64,000 bases of DNA from Artemisia argyi (GCA_030686995.1 CM060698.1:140511106-140575105), one strand, 5' to 3'; counted from the first letter of the stretch, positions 25,981 through 38,127 are shown. The notes: generated from the sequence alone by a model not told the origin. Made by a program: numbers and translations.

Positions 25981-26595
25981 TCAACTCTCAACAAAACAAA
26001 TCTCACAATCCTTCGAAGCCTTTGCATGTATAGCCAAGTTTGTGCGCAGCCTTGTCTTCTCTGTGAAGGATAACATAGGAGCATACTGGAGTGTTAGTGT
26101 CTTTAAAACATTTGAATTTCCCAACATGAACTTCAAGAACCGCATATCATCCCAGTAGCACGTGGTATTTGCATATTTCATTGTCTTAAGGCTCAGAAGC
26201 ATACAAGTGGGAGCATACTCTGGTTCCTCCCAGCAACCTTGATTTGGCTTTTGAATTAATTAACACAAGAAAGATAAACAAAACCCACTGTTATTTAAGG
26301 ATAAACCAAGTTAGGAACTTTAAAAGAAAGTTTTAATTTTAGTACCTTTTCAATGCTTAAATATTCCAACTCTGAACAATTTTCAAGAATTTGAGTGATT
26401 AACTGCCATCTCAGACCAACATAACCGCTTAACTCCAATCGCTTCAAATTTGGATACTTCAAATTTGCATGCTTCCCGTTAGGGTACTTTAGTTGAATGA
26501 ATGAAAATAAGAATCGGTAAGTATCACTAAGTGAGATATAACAAAAAGAAACTCTAACTAATAATACAAATTTTAAAAGCACTAAATATTATTAT

Positions 26596-26639
<44 letters not shown>

Positions 26640-27603
26640 AAGGAAAAAAAGAAGAAGAAGAGGAACTTACGATCGTTGAGGAAATGTACTTAGCTCCACT
26701 TAGTCTTTTCAAAAGATCAGCCAATAGACGAGAATTGTTTACTTCACATGATACTCTTGCCTCAACCTTAGACGACAAATCTTCAATGAAAAAGTTAGAA
26801 CACAAGTCCCCATCAAGAAAGAGGTGTTCAAGATTAGGGACATTTAAAAAAACTTTGTTAACTGCTGGTCTTGATTGCCTAATTGTTAGTTTCAATTTCT
26901 TTAAAGTAGGAATTTTTAATTTGCAATCTTCGTTGTTGCACCAACTCTTTAGAGATAAATTTTCAAGTACCGGGCAGGCATGGATGACTTTGAGTGCATT
27001 GTCGTGGATGACTTTGAGTGTCTTGTCGACACGATTATGGAGCCTGAAAAAGTAGTTGAGGGTTAACGTTTCTCGGAATGGAAGATTGATGTTAAGGGTT
27101 TTTAGGAATGGAAGATTGAAGGAAGCTGGGCAGTCCCAATATGGGTTAATAAAATGTAGTGTAAATTTAGTGAGTGTCTTGGAAGTGAAGATACTAGAAG
27201 GAAACTCAATATAATTAACTCGTACGTCTAGCTCGCAAACATTTAATACAATTGCTTTATTTATCCACTCTGACACAGCTGACTTTGAAACATAGATCCC
27301 ATCAATGTGCAATCGGAGTTTTTCTACTTGGGATTTTTTTGATAGCTCAAATACCCGATCCACAAACGTTGAAAAGCATTCTGATCTCCGCTGGAATTGG
27401 GTATTGTTGTGGAGACTGTGATGAATATTGTCAAAGTCAAGGCTGTGGACCAAGGTCCAACTGTATCTCCATCTTTTGGATAAAATACAAGTTTGCACAG
27501 CAAATTTCGTAGGCATGAGCGAGAGTATCCGTGAAACAAGCTTTTCAGGTAAATTGCTTAACCTATCTGCATCCATGAGAATATTCTCACTTGTGGAAGT
27601 CAT
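25981..27603 (-). CDS. F-box/LRR/FBD protein, 3 exons, 446 aa
   Basis: Exons 26671-27603, 26346-26486 and 25981-26247, all GT/AG and in phase 0, total 1,341 bp. Start codon at 27601-27603 (MTSTSENI). The F-box is near residues 12-50 (RLSNLPEKLVSRILSLMP, CILSKRWRYSW). LRR-type segments follow (KTLTKFTLHFINP, HACPVLENLSLKSW, NVPNLEHLFLDG, YPNLKRLELSGY, SELEYLSIEKV). An FBD-type C-terminus lies in exon 3 (YWDDMRFLKFMLG, LKTLTLQYAPMLS). The family recruits substrates to SCF E3 ubiquitin ligases through SKP1; the substrate is unknown. An in-frame upstream extension crosses an AG that looks like the end of a 5' UTR intron, so I prefer the start given. Intron 1 holds a run of about 38 A. It is the intact sister of the split copy to its left. 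Confidence 0.88.
26600..26637. repeat. Poly-A tract in F-box intron 1
   Basis: About 38 A next to an ATT run within intron 1 of the intact F-box gene; the left copy has only a short A-run there. Confidence 0.85.
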
Positions 27604-28900
27604 CAGTAATTGGGAATTATCACCTGCAATCATATTTATTAAAAACAATATGTCAGCATTTATATGTGAGACAAACGCATTTCATCTGGTAGAACTTAAT
27701 TATAAGGAATTCAATTCTGTTTATGATGAACCCGAAGGAGGCAAATGCCAAACATAGTTAAGAGAACAAACAAAAGGGCAAAATGCAGAGCTGGAGTTAA
27801 TGTTCAGTTTAAAAATATAAGGAAGAGCGAATTGTGAGCATATGTGAGTGTTAACAATATAATGCAACAGATAGTAACCTGTTCACATTCACAGGTTTCA
27901 CACCAAGGTTTATATGTGAGTCAGTATTCTCAACCACTAGGTTACCCTATTTATGCAGAATATATATGATTATATGAACTCACTGAATTAGAAAAATAAG
28001 ATACGATGTTTTCAGTACCAAAAAACTTATAGTTCAATTAACATGTTATTGGGCACGCACAATGTTGGTTATCAGAGTAACCAACACTGAAACACAAACA
28101 AGAACACGACACAGGAAAGAAACAACAAGAATAATCTGCCAGGAAACACGCAATGTTTATTGAAGAAATCTTAACTCTAAAACTTCTCAATTACAATTTA
28201 ATTGATCCCTACCCTTCACGGTATATATAGATTAACCAATACGCGTTAGACTATAACTAGGATTGTATTTAACTTAACCTATAATTATCTAATAAGCTGG
28301 AAGATAACTATTACACGTTAAGTATACTAGACGACTTAATTGGACTCCTACTCCAACTCGTATTGCTTGAATCTGATCTCACGCCCAAGCCACATCAGAC
28401 TCAAAACATTCACCAATAACATCTTGCTGTTTTGTAGTTCGTTCTCCATTTATTTATTTTTTCTTTTCTAAAAGAGCTTATAAAACTCGAATACTCGATC
28501 ATAAGTTGGTATAACAATAAGCAAAAAGTGTATTAAATAAGCTACCTATAGATTGATTTATCTTACATGATCTTATTCAAGATAGGAGGGGTTTTTTTCT
28601 ATATACAAACGATGAAAAGTGATCATAAAGACATAAACTGTACAATAATATTGAACGTAAACCAGTGTTTGATGTCGCACATACCTTATTAATTGAGAAT
28701 TGTTTACCTGCAAACATTAACCACAAAAGCTAAAAGTTATAGAGTCGATCGTGGTCATATGATGAACCAAAATCCCTATTTATAAACATGTCGGAAGGCT
28801 TTTTAAGAATGGGCTTTATGATATCAAAAACTTGTCTCCTTATTTTAGTAAAGGGTGAATAATGGGCTCAATAATTAACTTTCACTAAAGATTTTTTTAG

Positions 28901-29435
28901 AGTGAAAGCTAAAGATACGTAATATATTTATTTAAAACAGACAATCTACGCAACAAACTTTGAAAATTAACATTCTACTCAAGATATATTCAAATTTGGA
29001 ACAACTACGTAATATGACGGGTAACTAGCAGGTTACCAGGTTTCCAAGTTTGAAAATTGACAAGAATGATCTCTCCGGCTTGCGTTGACTTTCACCGGTC
29101 ATCCCATGAGTTTTTATTTTTATTTTTTATATTTTATTTTTTCACTTAAAAAAGTTACAGTAATGGTCATTGTGATTTGCGTTGACTTTCACTTTTAGTA
29201 CTTTTTTTTAATAACCGATTTTAATTAACTAAAAATTTGGTTTCTTACGTTTTTATACGTTTTATACGATTTTCATACGTTTTTATCCGTTTTTATCTGT
29301 TTTTTTACGTTTTCATATATATTTGTCAGTTTTCGTCCGTTTTTATCCGTTTTATGTGTTTTCATACGTTTTCGTCCGCTTTTATACATATAAAAATGTA
29401 AGAAAATTAACATTTAAGATCACATATCACACGTA
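28901..29435. repeat. AT-rich sequence and TTTTTATACG minisatellite at gap edge
   Basis: No gene was seen. From about 29240 to 29395 a degenerate repeat of the type CGTTTTTATACGTTTTATAC runs into the N gap. The unit closely resembles the core array at 55413-55785. Confidence 0.7.
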
Positions 29436-29935
29436 NNNNNNNNNNNNNNNNNNNNNNNNNNNNNNNNNNNNNNNNNNNNNNNNNNNNNNNNNNNNNNNNN
29501 NNNNNNNNNNNNNNNNNNNNNNNNNNNNNNNNNNNNNNNNNNNNNNNNNNNNNNNNNNNNNNNNNNNNNNNNNNNNNNNNNNNNNNNNNNNNNNNNNNNN
29601 NNNNNNNNNNNNNNNNNNNNNNNNNNNNNNNNNNNNNNNNNNNNNNNNNNNNNNNNNNNNNNNNNNNNNNNNNNNNNNNNNNNNNNNNNNNNNNNNNNNN
29701 NNNNNNNNNNNNNNNNNNNNNNNNNNNNNNNNNNNNNNNNNNNNNNNNNNNNNNNNNNNNNNNNNNNNNNNNNNNNNNNNNNNNNNNNNNNNNNNNNNNN
29801 NNNNNNNNNNNNNNNNNNNNNNNNNNNNNNNNNNNNNNNNNNNNNNNNNNNNNNNNNNNNNNNNNNNNNNNNNNNNNNNNNNNNNNNNNNNNNNNNNNNN
29901 NNNNNNNNNNNNNNNNNNNNNNNNNNNNNNNNNNN
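29436..29935. other. Assembly gap (500 N)
   Basis: Exactly 500 N, a conventional placeholder, so true length is unknown. Reading frames across it are artefacts. Confidence 0.99.
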
Positions 29936-30008
29936 TAACCGCATTTTTACATACAATGGCAAAAACGCAACATACAATCGTATACAGTTTTGTAATTAAA
30001 AAATAATA

Positions 30009-30264
30009 CTACCTCCGTCCCAAATTTATTGTTCCACTATTGACTTTTTTAGTCTTTCCTCTTCAACTTTGACCTTAAATATTTTTGTGGGTATTATATA
30101 ATATTTGATGCAAAATATATAAATAGATTGGGTTTTAAGTGTACTTTTCAATGGTATAATTTTTCATCAAATATTATATAACAAAAAATATATATTTATA
30201 GTCAAAGTTGAACTAGTTTTGACTTTGAAAATTCAAGTGGACAATAAATTTGGGACGGAGGGAG
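30009..30264. mobile_element. Stowaway-like MITE, 256 bp
   Basis: Left terminus CTACCTCCGTCCCAAATTTA, right terminus its near-complement ending TTTGGGACGGAGGGAG. TA dinucleotides flank both sides (30007-30008, 30265-30266). Terminal repeats and TA target fit the Tc1/mariner Stowaway group. No coding capacity. Confidence 0.9.
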
Positions 30265-30280
30265 TAATAATAATAAATAA

Positions 30281-30281
<1 letters not shown>

Positions 30282-30322
<41 letters not shown>

Positions 30323-30498
30323 ATATGTTAAGCAATCAAATGGCAATCAAACTTCTATATCAATTCACGCGCAAGAGAGAGGGGGGGGGGGAGAGAGAGA
30401 GAGAGCGGGGAGGGGGGAGAGAGAGGAGGGGGGGGGGGGAGAAAGAGAGAGAGTGAGTGAGAGAGAGAGAGAGAGAGAGGGAGTGTGTGTGTGTGTGT
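30282..30498. repeat. Poly-A tract, then GA/GT microsatellite
   Basis: About 39 A at 30282-30320. From 30372 an irregular GA-rich tract with runs of G leads into a GT repeat ending near 30498. Confidence 0.85.
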
Positions 30499-30516
30499 AG
30501 AAGAGATGGTTGCATG

Positions 30517-30878
30517 TAGGGCTGTCATTCGGGTTGACCCGGCCGGGGTTCGGGTCAACCTCGGGTCAAGCCTCCAAAAAACATACTCGAACACGACCCT
30601 AGAACTCAGGTCAACTCGGGTTCGGGTCAACTAGGGTCGGCTTAATCGGGTCGGGTCAACTCGGGTTTGGGGTCAACCCGAGTATTTTTTACATTGTCAG
30701 GTGTTAGTAATAGTCGGGTCAACTCGGGTTCGGGTTGGGTTCGGGTCGGGTCAAGGTTAAAAAAACCATACCCCAAACCCGACCTTGTTTAGAACTCGGG
30801 TCAATTCGGGTTGACCCGAGTTGACCCGAACCCGTTCGGGTCGGGTCGGGTTCGGGGTTGGGTTTTATGACACCCCTA
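30517..30878. mobile_element. hAT-like MITE with GGGTCAACTCGGGTT repeats
   Basis: Terminal inverted repeats TAGGGCTGTCAT and ATGACACCCCTA, flanked by a perfect 8-bp duplication GTTGCATG (30509-30516 and 30879-30886). An 8-bp duplication is diagnostic of hAT insertions. The interior is built of degenerate CGGGTCAA/TCGGGTT units on both strands. Confidence 0.88.
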
Positions 30879-31552
30879 GTTGCATGTATTTTGATACTAT
30901 GAGCATCTGACACAAAGCTTATGGCTTAGACAAGTATGTGTTGAAGAATATACACATCCAACCGCCTAGTTTATAATGAAGACACATATTCTTGCCTAGT
31001 TTATAACGAAAACAGGCAAAGAAATAACATACAATGACTCAATAACAACCTCAAAACAAAAATGGCCCAATAAACTACCAAATGAAACGACAGACGCAAC
31101 AAAATGACATGGTATAGCCCAAAACGACGTCGTTTCATTCTTGTACCGCTCACAAGCAGCGTCGTCCGCCACGACTAATGTATATAATAGAGTAATATGC
31201 ATGGACAACTTTTTTGAATGTAGTTTCTACAACAAATGATGAGAATTTGTTTTGTATTTAATTCCAACATTATTAATTTTAAATTTCATCCACACGCTCA
31301 AGTACTCAAGTGTACGAGACTCTTATTCCTGGTAAATTCTCTTAAGACTCACAAAGCAACCCCTTTTTTTTTAAATTGATTCACAAATTGATAAAGCGTG
31401 CACATTTGTATGAGACTGGTTATGGAGGTTAGTGACAATAATGCGACATATGAAGCTCCTTTGGTTCAATTGGTTCAGTAACAAAGACCAGTACTTGTGC
31501 ATGGGGACTATGGGAGTTTATGCATACTAACATCACTTGGGTTATAAGTTAT

Positions 31553-31721
31553 GAGGAGTGCTACACCCACATAAAGTTTACAAAATTTCACCCACTCGCT
31601 GACGTGGCAGAGTGCTGATTGGTTGGTTTTCTGTGGCCCACAGAAAACCAACCAATCAGCACTCTGCCACGTCAGCGAGTAGGTGAAATTTTGTAAACCT
31701 TAGGTGGATATAGTATTTTTC
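31553..31721. mobile_element. MULE-like foldback MITE, 169 bp
   Basis: Almost the whole element is a hairpin. Arms of about 70 nt meet at C31637 (CTGTGG / CCACAG centre). It is flanked by a perfect 9-bp duplication ATAAGTTAT (31544-31552 and 31722-31730), the size typical of Mutator-like elements. Arm sequence includes GACGTGGCAGAGTGCTGATT. Confidence 0.85.
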
Positions 31722-31730
31722 ATAAGTTAT

Positions 31731-33206
31731 AACCTACAAACGTAGGAGGCTACTTAACCATGATTATTTGATCCCAGAATCCCAGTTACGATAGTACTTA
31801 CCCGATGCTGCAGCTATCCAAAAGTACAACATAGCACCTGCTCATTGCAGGTATCCAAATAGCTAGTACACATGAGAGTGTGTTTGAGTATGACTGCATG
31901 AGCAACAATAATTTCAGTTATGACCATTTAACAATGGTTATCAACCACTATGGCACCATCCTTCCTAGTATACAATGCCGAATCAAAAGCGAAATTCCTA
32001 CCATACAATTTAACACATGTTGTAAGCAAACAAAAATTTATCAAATGTTTGGAAACTTAATAGACAATTGAAACTTGCATTGAAACAGCAAACTGAATTC
32101 CTTACAGTTTGACTGCGACTCAATTCCTTGGCATATACAAACAGCAAACATAGGGAATGAAACGATCATGGACCAACCGTTGAAGCAAATGTCACAAAAA
32201 TGAAGACAGAAGCACAACAACAGTGGAGAGTTTATGAAAGGCACGGCAAAAAAGATGGAAATCTCAGGAGTTAAAAGGCTTTCCGGATTTAGCAGGCCTT
32301 CGTGAAGCACAACAGTATGATTAAACTGAAACGAAGGCTTTTTCTTCATCTGTGTAGGGTTTTTGTCAGGGGCATTCTACATCTTTACAAATCCTAGTAA
32401 CCAAAAGTTTTAAAATCCTTGAGTAGAGACGAGGCTTTTTAAAATCTTATGAATGATGGAATTAAGAAGTCATTCGGAAACTGAAATCCTCTCAATTTGC
32501 TAAATTCCCTTTCAATTCCAATGTCTCATATACAAAACACACGATCAAAAGTTTATACATAATAACAAGGGGATACAAAATTCACAGTAGAGAATGGGCT
32601 CAAATATAACATTCGAAACATAAAGGATATTTTAGAGAAATTAGAACCAAAATGAGAGTTAACTGCAATTACAAGTCGAATGTAAATGAAACAAAATGAG
32701 AAAATACCAAGTTATATGCGTAACTTCTCATTAACATTTAGTCTAGCACAATACTGTTAATAACTGATGAAACTTGACGAAGCCACACTCTTTCCTCCAT
32801 TGCATGTACCTCTATGTTTGGGACCTGAAATGCATGTTAATCACTAAGCTTAGTACTAAGTGAGATAAATTTTATATGCTTGTGTAAAAAAATTGTGCAG
32901 CCAAATATCCACCATAACAAAACATTTAGAACTTGTAGGTGCTTCTATATTGATGGATCAAATCAACTATTAGATTATATAAGCCATGTATAGTTAATAG
33001 GCAGTATGCTACTAATAGCTTTGACCATCTTTTATATTGTTTAGGACATAAGGCCATTAGGAGTTACAGATGGCAACAAAGCAACCAATTAATTTGGATT
33101 TGTTATACCACATTGATTATGAATCACAAAGCGCAAAACATCGCGGCACAATGCTTGTAAAATCAAATTGATAAGCTGAAAATAGTACCTGAAACAGATT
33201 GCAGAA
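31731..33206. other. Intergenic, nothing recognised
   Basis: AT-rich sequence with short frames only; none shows recognisable protein similarity or codon structure. Confidence 0.5.
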
Positions 33207-34775
33207 TCAAACCCCAGCAAAAGATGGAATGAACTGATGCGTGTGAAAATTAGTACGCAGAATAGAAGAGCCCATTGATTCCAAATCACAGAGCATGCGG
33301 ACAGTCTTTAACACGGGGTTATATTGCACAACCTTACTTAATAAGTCAATAATCATAAAAGAATCCTCTTCTCTTTCTCCAGAAACAATCGCCCAAACAC
33401 GGTGATCAATCCTCCACATATTGGGAAATGGCATCATAATGTCATCAAGATTAACAATGTATTTTACTGACCATTCAGAACAATCGTTCTTCATCTCAAA
33501 AACATTAAACAGTCGGGAATCAGTATCATCCTTACATAGAAGAAGCAAACTACCACCGAACTCCAACAACTTTCCTTCGAAGGTTACAGGGAGTCGTCTT
33601 CTTGTTAAAACAGGATGCTCATTTTCAATCTCTAACTTGCAATGCAAAGACTTATCATAAGCACTATTTAGCCAATGAATGGCATCATTCCAATATATTC
33701 CATCCTTAAAATCGATAAAAAAATGGCTGTGAAACTTATCATTGCAAACACTCCAATACCTGTTTTTGAAGAGTAAGTCTCTATTTGAGTGTAATGACCA
33801 AAACCATATTCATCATCACGTATGACTCCAGCATGAATTACTTTGTAGTGAGGTGATTTAGTAGGATCAAAAGCCATTTTCGAAAAACCAGCAAGTGATT
33901 TTGTCAAAATCTTCTTAAACAGTTTAGTGGTTGGATTGAACACATAAAGCCTATCAGGGTTGATATTACATAAAAGCAAACCATTGCAGGACTGCAAAAT
34001 ATTAACATAACCAGGTGGTGCCTCAGAGCCCAAGGTAAAGACAGTTGATCTTTGGATGGCAATTCGGATATCAAACGACTCGAAATCATATTCAAGCCTT
34101 TGCCTTTCAATATTAAGTCGCAAGATAAGGAGACCAGCAGGAGGATCGATGTTAGGGATTGTTTTACGGCTAAGAGTGAAATTAGGTGATGTTATGAGAG
34201 ATAACCAGTGTTTGGATACTGATTTAAAGAGATGAAGTGAGAGTACAGGTAAACGGAGTAATATTTCAATCAACAGATCGTCGTTTCCAAGGACTGCAAT
34301 TGTGGATGAATGGAGTTCGTTATCTGTTATGAGTAGCGTTTTGGAACCTGTGTCATCATTACAGGTAAGTAGCTCCGAACGCAGTCTAACTTCGGACAAA
34401 GTTCCGGGAATGGTATTTATGGAAAAGGTAAAACCTGTAAAAATGCAAAACCCAAATTAAGTATTGATACTAAGCAAGCTCCATTTTGTTAAAAACAAAG
34501 CTTCTAATTAATAACACGAGCAGTAAACACTCGTTAATTTATGCATATCTGCCCAGCTGATATTTCATACTCAGTCAATTTATGCATACCATTAGCCAAC
34601 ACCCTTGAAAAAAAAAATCTAGCACAGAAGTAACAAAAAAAACATAACCCTAAGTCAATCCTTTTACTTTAATCCTTGATATCGTGTGCCATGAATAAAT
34701 GTTCAACAGGTGTCATCAGTGTGTTAGTCACTTACAATTTTTACACTAAAGCAAGCCCTACTTTGTTTAAAAACA

Positions 34776-34805
34776 AGCAGCAGCAGCAGCAGCAGCAGAA
34801 GCAGC
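34776..34805. repeat. (CAG)n microsatellite
   Basis: About ten CAG/GCA units in intron 1 of the F-box gene. Confidence 0.9.
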
Positions 34806-35146
34806 AAACTAAGCTGAATTGGTGTCAATAGCACGAGCAATAAACACTCATTTTGACTAACTTCAAGTAATAATACCAAATTAAGGAAGCCCCATTTTGT
34901 TTGAAATACTTTTAATTAGTCACAATCTATAAAAGGCCAAACAGCAGCAAAACTTAAGTAATTAGTACCAAAGGAAATCCCATTTGATTGAAATCTTATA
35001 ACTGGTCACAATTTAATACCAAAGTACCATTTTGTTAGAAAACAGCATTAGCAAAAGAAGCTAAATAGTGGCTAACTTAAGTAAATTTTGATACCATAGC
35101 AACGGCACCCTATTTGGTTTCAAATACTTATTCAGTCACAATCTAA

Positions 35147-35518
35147 GGGGTGTTTGTTTAAGCTTATTTTTAGGCTTATGAGCTCACGTAGTTTCGGCTA
35201 ATGTTTCATAAGCCCATTTTTTTCTGAAACATATGTGCCTACATATGCTTATTACACCATACTAAATATATATAAGCTCATAAGTTTCAAAATAAGCCGA
35301 GAAATAGGGATGTTTGTTTAAGCTTTTCAATGAGCTTATGAATTATGAGGTTTCGGCTTATGTTTGTATTTCGGCTTATTTTGAAACTTATAGGCTTATA
35401 CTCCGTTTAAGCTTATTATGAAATAATAAACTTATATAAGTTTGGAAAAGAAGCCGAAAAAAAGGCCCAAATCAAGTAAGCTTATAAGCCCATAAATAAG
35501 GTTAAACAAACACTACCT
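35147..35518. mobile_element. PIF/Harbinger-like MITE in F-box intron 1
   Basis: Termini GGGGTGTTTGTTTAAGCTTA and (complement of the right end) AGGTAGTGTTTGTTTAACCT, flanked by TAA on both sides (35144-35146, 35519-35521). A second internal copy of TGTTTGTTTAAGCTT at about 35310 suggests two related elements in tandem or one inserted in another. A 3-bp TAA duplication fits PIF/Harbinger; superfamily assignment is tentative. Confidence 0.65.
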
Positions 35519-35605
35519 TAATGCTCACTCCTTGAGTAAGGAAAAGTAAAAACATTTTCGGCCCAATTTTGGGAGGAAAATTTTACTTCAAAATCAACCA
35601 AATTA

Positions 35606-35783
35606 CCCCCCCCCCCCCCCCCCCCCCCCCCCCCTTCTTTTTTTGTTTCACTTCATTTTCTTTACTTTTCTTCCTAAAGTGATACTCGAGAACGAGAAAC
35701 CAAAATTACCAAGTTCATAAACTATTAAGGCATCATGCATAATAAAAGTAGCATACCTCACAGAATCAATAACTGATAGAGAA

Positions 35784-35837
<54 letters not shown>
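35606..35837. repeat. Poly-C and poly-A tracts in F-box intron 1
   Basis: About 29 C at 35606-35634 and about 46 A at 35792-35837, separated by ordinary sequence. Confidence 0.9.
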
Positions 35838-35840
<3 letters not shown>

Positions 35841-35976
35841 CTAAAAAAGTACCTGTATGAGGTTTAGACCGAGCCACTTTTAGTCGATGAATCCTCTTTA
35901 AAACCGAACCAGCACCAGCGGAACCCATATGAGCACGATGGTGAGACCGTGGTCTTCTCCATGGTTTCTGTTTCAT

Positions 35977-36120
35977 TGGTTTTCACTCTGTGTGTGTGTT
36001 TTTAGTGTGTGAAATGATGAACTACGGTGGCTGTTGGGGTGGTGGTGTGTTCACTGGTTAGATTATTTTGTGTTGGTGTTGGAATAACCCCCTTGTAAGT
36101 TAACAAGTTTTTATGAAACC
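35977..36120 (-). promoter_or_regulatory. Upstream region shared with the NTPase gene
   Basis: The sequence before the start codon (GTGTGTG run, GTGTGTGAAATGATGAAC, TTTTGTGTTGGTGT, CCCTTGTAA) parallels 6251-6370 in the same order. It is the likely 5' UTR and core promoter of the F-box gene. Confidence 0.55.
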
Positions 36121-36565
36121 CCTTATATGTGTGTCTACTTAAGTTTTACCTGACTCGAGTCGAACAGTGTAACGGGCGTTGTTTTAGCAAAGTGTGATTG
36201 TGTTGAGTCGATTTTTTTCAGACTTGGTACATGAGCTCGAGGTGAAGTAATTTAGTTCTCGAGCTCGTATCAACTATTAGACATTAAGTTTTTATTGGTA
36301 ACAAAGGTTTGTGACGTTTGGCCAACCAGTCATGAGTGTTTAGCCTCGTTGTTAGGGCTCAGTGTAATAACGCCATTCATCATTCATTCTTTTAATCAAA
36401 CTAAGCACCAAATACTCGTAGCAGTGACCACAAAATCAAAAAAGATAAAGATATTTCACTTAAAAACATATATGCCTCACAATATAAAAAAATAACGTTT
36501 CACATTTTAGCGGTCTGCACCACCAACTGATGCCAAAAGTTGAAGACCACACGTGATGGAGGGTT

Positions 36566-36590
36566 GGGGGGGGGGGGGGGGGGGGGGGGG
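36566..36590. repeat. Poly-G tract
   Basis: About 25 consecutive G. Confidence 0.95.
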
Positions 36591-36648
36591 TGACCATAAC
36601 CTGTGGTGGAGGGGAGACCACTCATAGGTGGAGGTCATCACTAAAAAA

Positions 36649-36942
36649 CAATGTTTTGAAAACCGGGTTCGAAATCGACCCGGTCGAGTCACCGGGTCAA
36701 CCGGTTGGACCGCCGGGTCAACCCGGTTTTCAATTTATTGTTTTTTTATTTTTTTGACCGGGTCAACCCGGGTTTTTATTAATATGTTTTGAAAAAATAA
36801 AAACCGGCTGGGTTTCAAGAACTGGGTTGACCCGGGTCACTCAAAACCCGGCGGTTCAAACCGGTTAACCCGGTTTTAGAAACCCGAGTTGTTTTGACCC
36901 GTTTTTTCAGCCGGAACCGGCGACCCAAGTTTCAAAACCTTG
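36649..36942. mobile_element. hAT-like MITE, 294 bp, CCGGGTCAACC-rich
   Basis: Termini CAATGTTTTGAAAACCGGGT and (complement of right end) CAAGGTTTTGAAACTTGGGT. A perfect 8-bp duplication CTAAAAAA flanks it (36641-36648 and 36943-36950). The interior has inverted ACCCGGTTT/AAACCGGGT blocks. No coding capacity. Confidence 0.88.
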
Positions 36943-37408
36943 CTAAAAAATTAAATGGTTGAAAGTTCTCTTTTTTGTGAGATTTTGGAGTTACTACTTT
37001 AAGATTGTTTGCATAAATTGTTATTCAATGAGCATTGCTATATGTTTCTGCATAATCTTCCTGCTCATCCTCTTACCCACACAATCATAAACATGTGTCG
37101 CGCATTAATTCTCTCTCTTGACTTAGGTTACTGATCTTTCCACTTATCACAATCATACAAGTAGTGAGATTTATAGATATAAATAGTAGGAAGGAATATC
37201 ATTTTCCTTACTCAAATTTGAGCCTCTTACTTTTTAATAATAATAGCCAAGTTCTTTTGAATTACAATACCACGCGTGGGTTAATTATCAACTTTTAATT
37301 AAGATACATGTTGACTAGGTTGCTATTTTCAAGCTCGATTGGTTTTGACTCATTAACGCGGTAGCTTATATTGTATGGAATTCATGTAAATGTAGATGAA
37401 CGGAAAGA

Positions 37409-37409
<1 letters not shown>

Positions 37410-37463
<54 letters not shown>
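37410..37463. repeat. (AAT)n microsatellite
   Basis: About 18 uninterrupted AAT units. Confidence 0.95.
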
Positions 37464-37464
<1 letters not shown>

Positions 37465-37671
37465 GCTATGTTAACTTTACAATTCGAGCATTTGATATTA
37501 GAGTTCGACTCGAAACTAAACTCGAGTAGCTTGAGTTTGACCTTAATTCAATTGGATTTCGTGACCTTTTAAAGTTGATTTACAATAGACAACATGTTTT
37601 ATCCATCTTTACTCATCTTTCTTGCCACAAATAACCAAAGGCACATGAATTTCAAGGTAATTTTTGACGTG

Positions 37672-37970
37672 TCTATTTGCATAAAAAGGCATCATATTTG
37701 TCATTTTTTGTCATTGTATGTTCCGTACTATTTTTTTTTCTCATTTTGACACCAACCTTTTTAAATCGTAATATTGTGTGTAATTTATGACCATTTTACC
37801 CTTACTTTTTTCAAAATTTGAAGAGTAAAATGGTCATTTTCATGACTGAAATAGTCTCAAAGTACACACAATAGCACGATTTCAAAAGGTTAGTGTCAAG
37901 ATGAGAAAAAAAAAATAATACGCAACATACAATGACAAAAAGTGACAAGTATAATGTTTTTTATGTAATT
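37672..37970. mobile_element. Foldback MITE, ~300 bp
   Basis: Left arm segments GTCATTGTATG, CTCATTTTGACACCAACCTT and ATTGTGTGTA are repeated in inverse order and orientation on the right (CACACAATA, AAGGTTAGTGTCAAGATGAG, CATACAATGAC). Arms are about 110-120 nt around a small core. Edges are approximate and no target duplication was found. Confidence 0.65.
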
Positions 37971-38091
37971 AACCTTAAAATATACTCTATCATAAGATAT
38001 GCTATAACCACGCAATTTCTACAAATAAAAGTATATGAAAAAAATTTGTCATAATCGCAGTTGGTTTTAAATATGAGATGATTTTAAAAGG

Positions 38092-38092
<1 letters not shown>

Positions 38093-38123
<31 letters not shown>
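38093..38123. repeat. Poly-A tract
   Basis: About 31 A. Confidence 0.85.

Positions 38124-38127
<4 letters not shown>

Larger units (their letters stand above)
25606..28900. repeat. Tandem duplication unit, right copy
   Basis: Collinear with 8219-9446 plus 23278-25205. It includes the intact F-box/FBD gene. Confidence 0.85.
33207..35976 (-). pseudogene. F-box protein with F-box-associated domain, frameshifted
   Basis: Exon 1 35853-35976 (start MKQKPWRRPRSHH) joins in phase by GT...AG to exon 2 33207-34434. The F-box is VLGNDDLLIEILLRLPVLS...SVSKHWLSLI, followed by an F-box-associated region: LQSCNGLLLCN, LYVFNPTTKLFKK, MAFDPTKSPHYKVI, IETYSSKTG. Just after that, near 33775, a one-base shift changes frame; the next frame continues plausibly with WSVCNDKFH, a block at SLHCKLEIENEHPVL and a stop at 33207. 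Full length would be about 450 residues. It may be a recent pseudogene or a base error in the assembly. Intron 1 (1.4 kb) contains a MITE and poly-C/poly-A tracts. The exon 1 start and promoter resemble those of the NTPase gene at 6250. Confidence 0.7.

Noticed and set aside
29323..30006. 227-codon open frame
   Set aside because: It runs through the 500-N gap and is an artefact.
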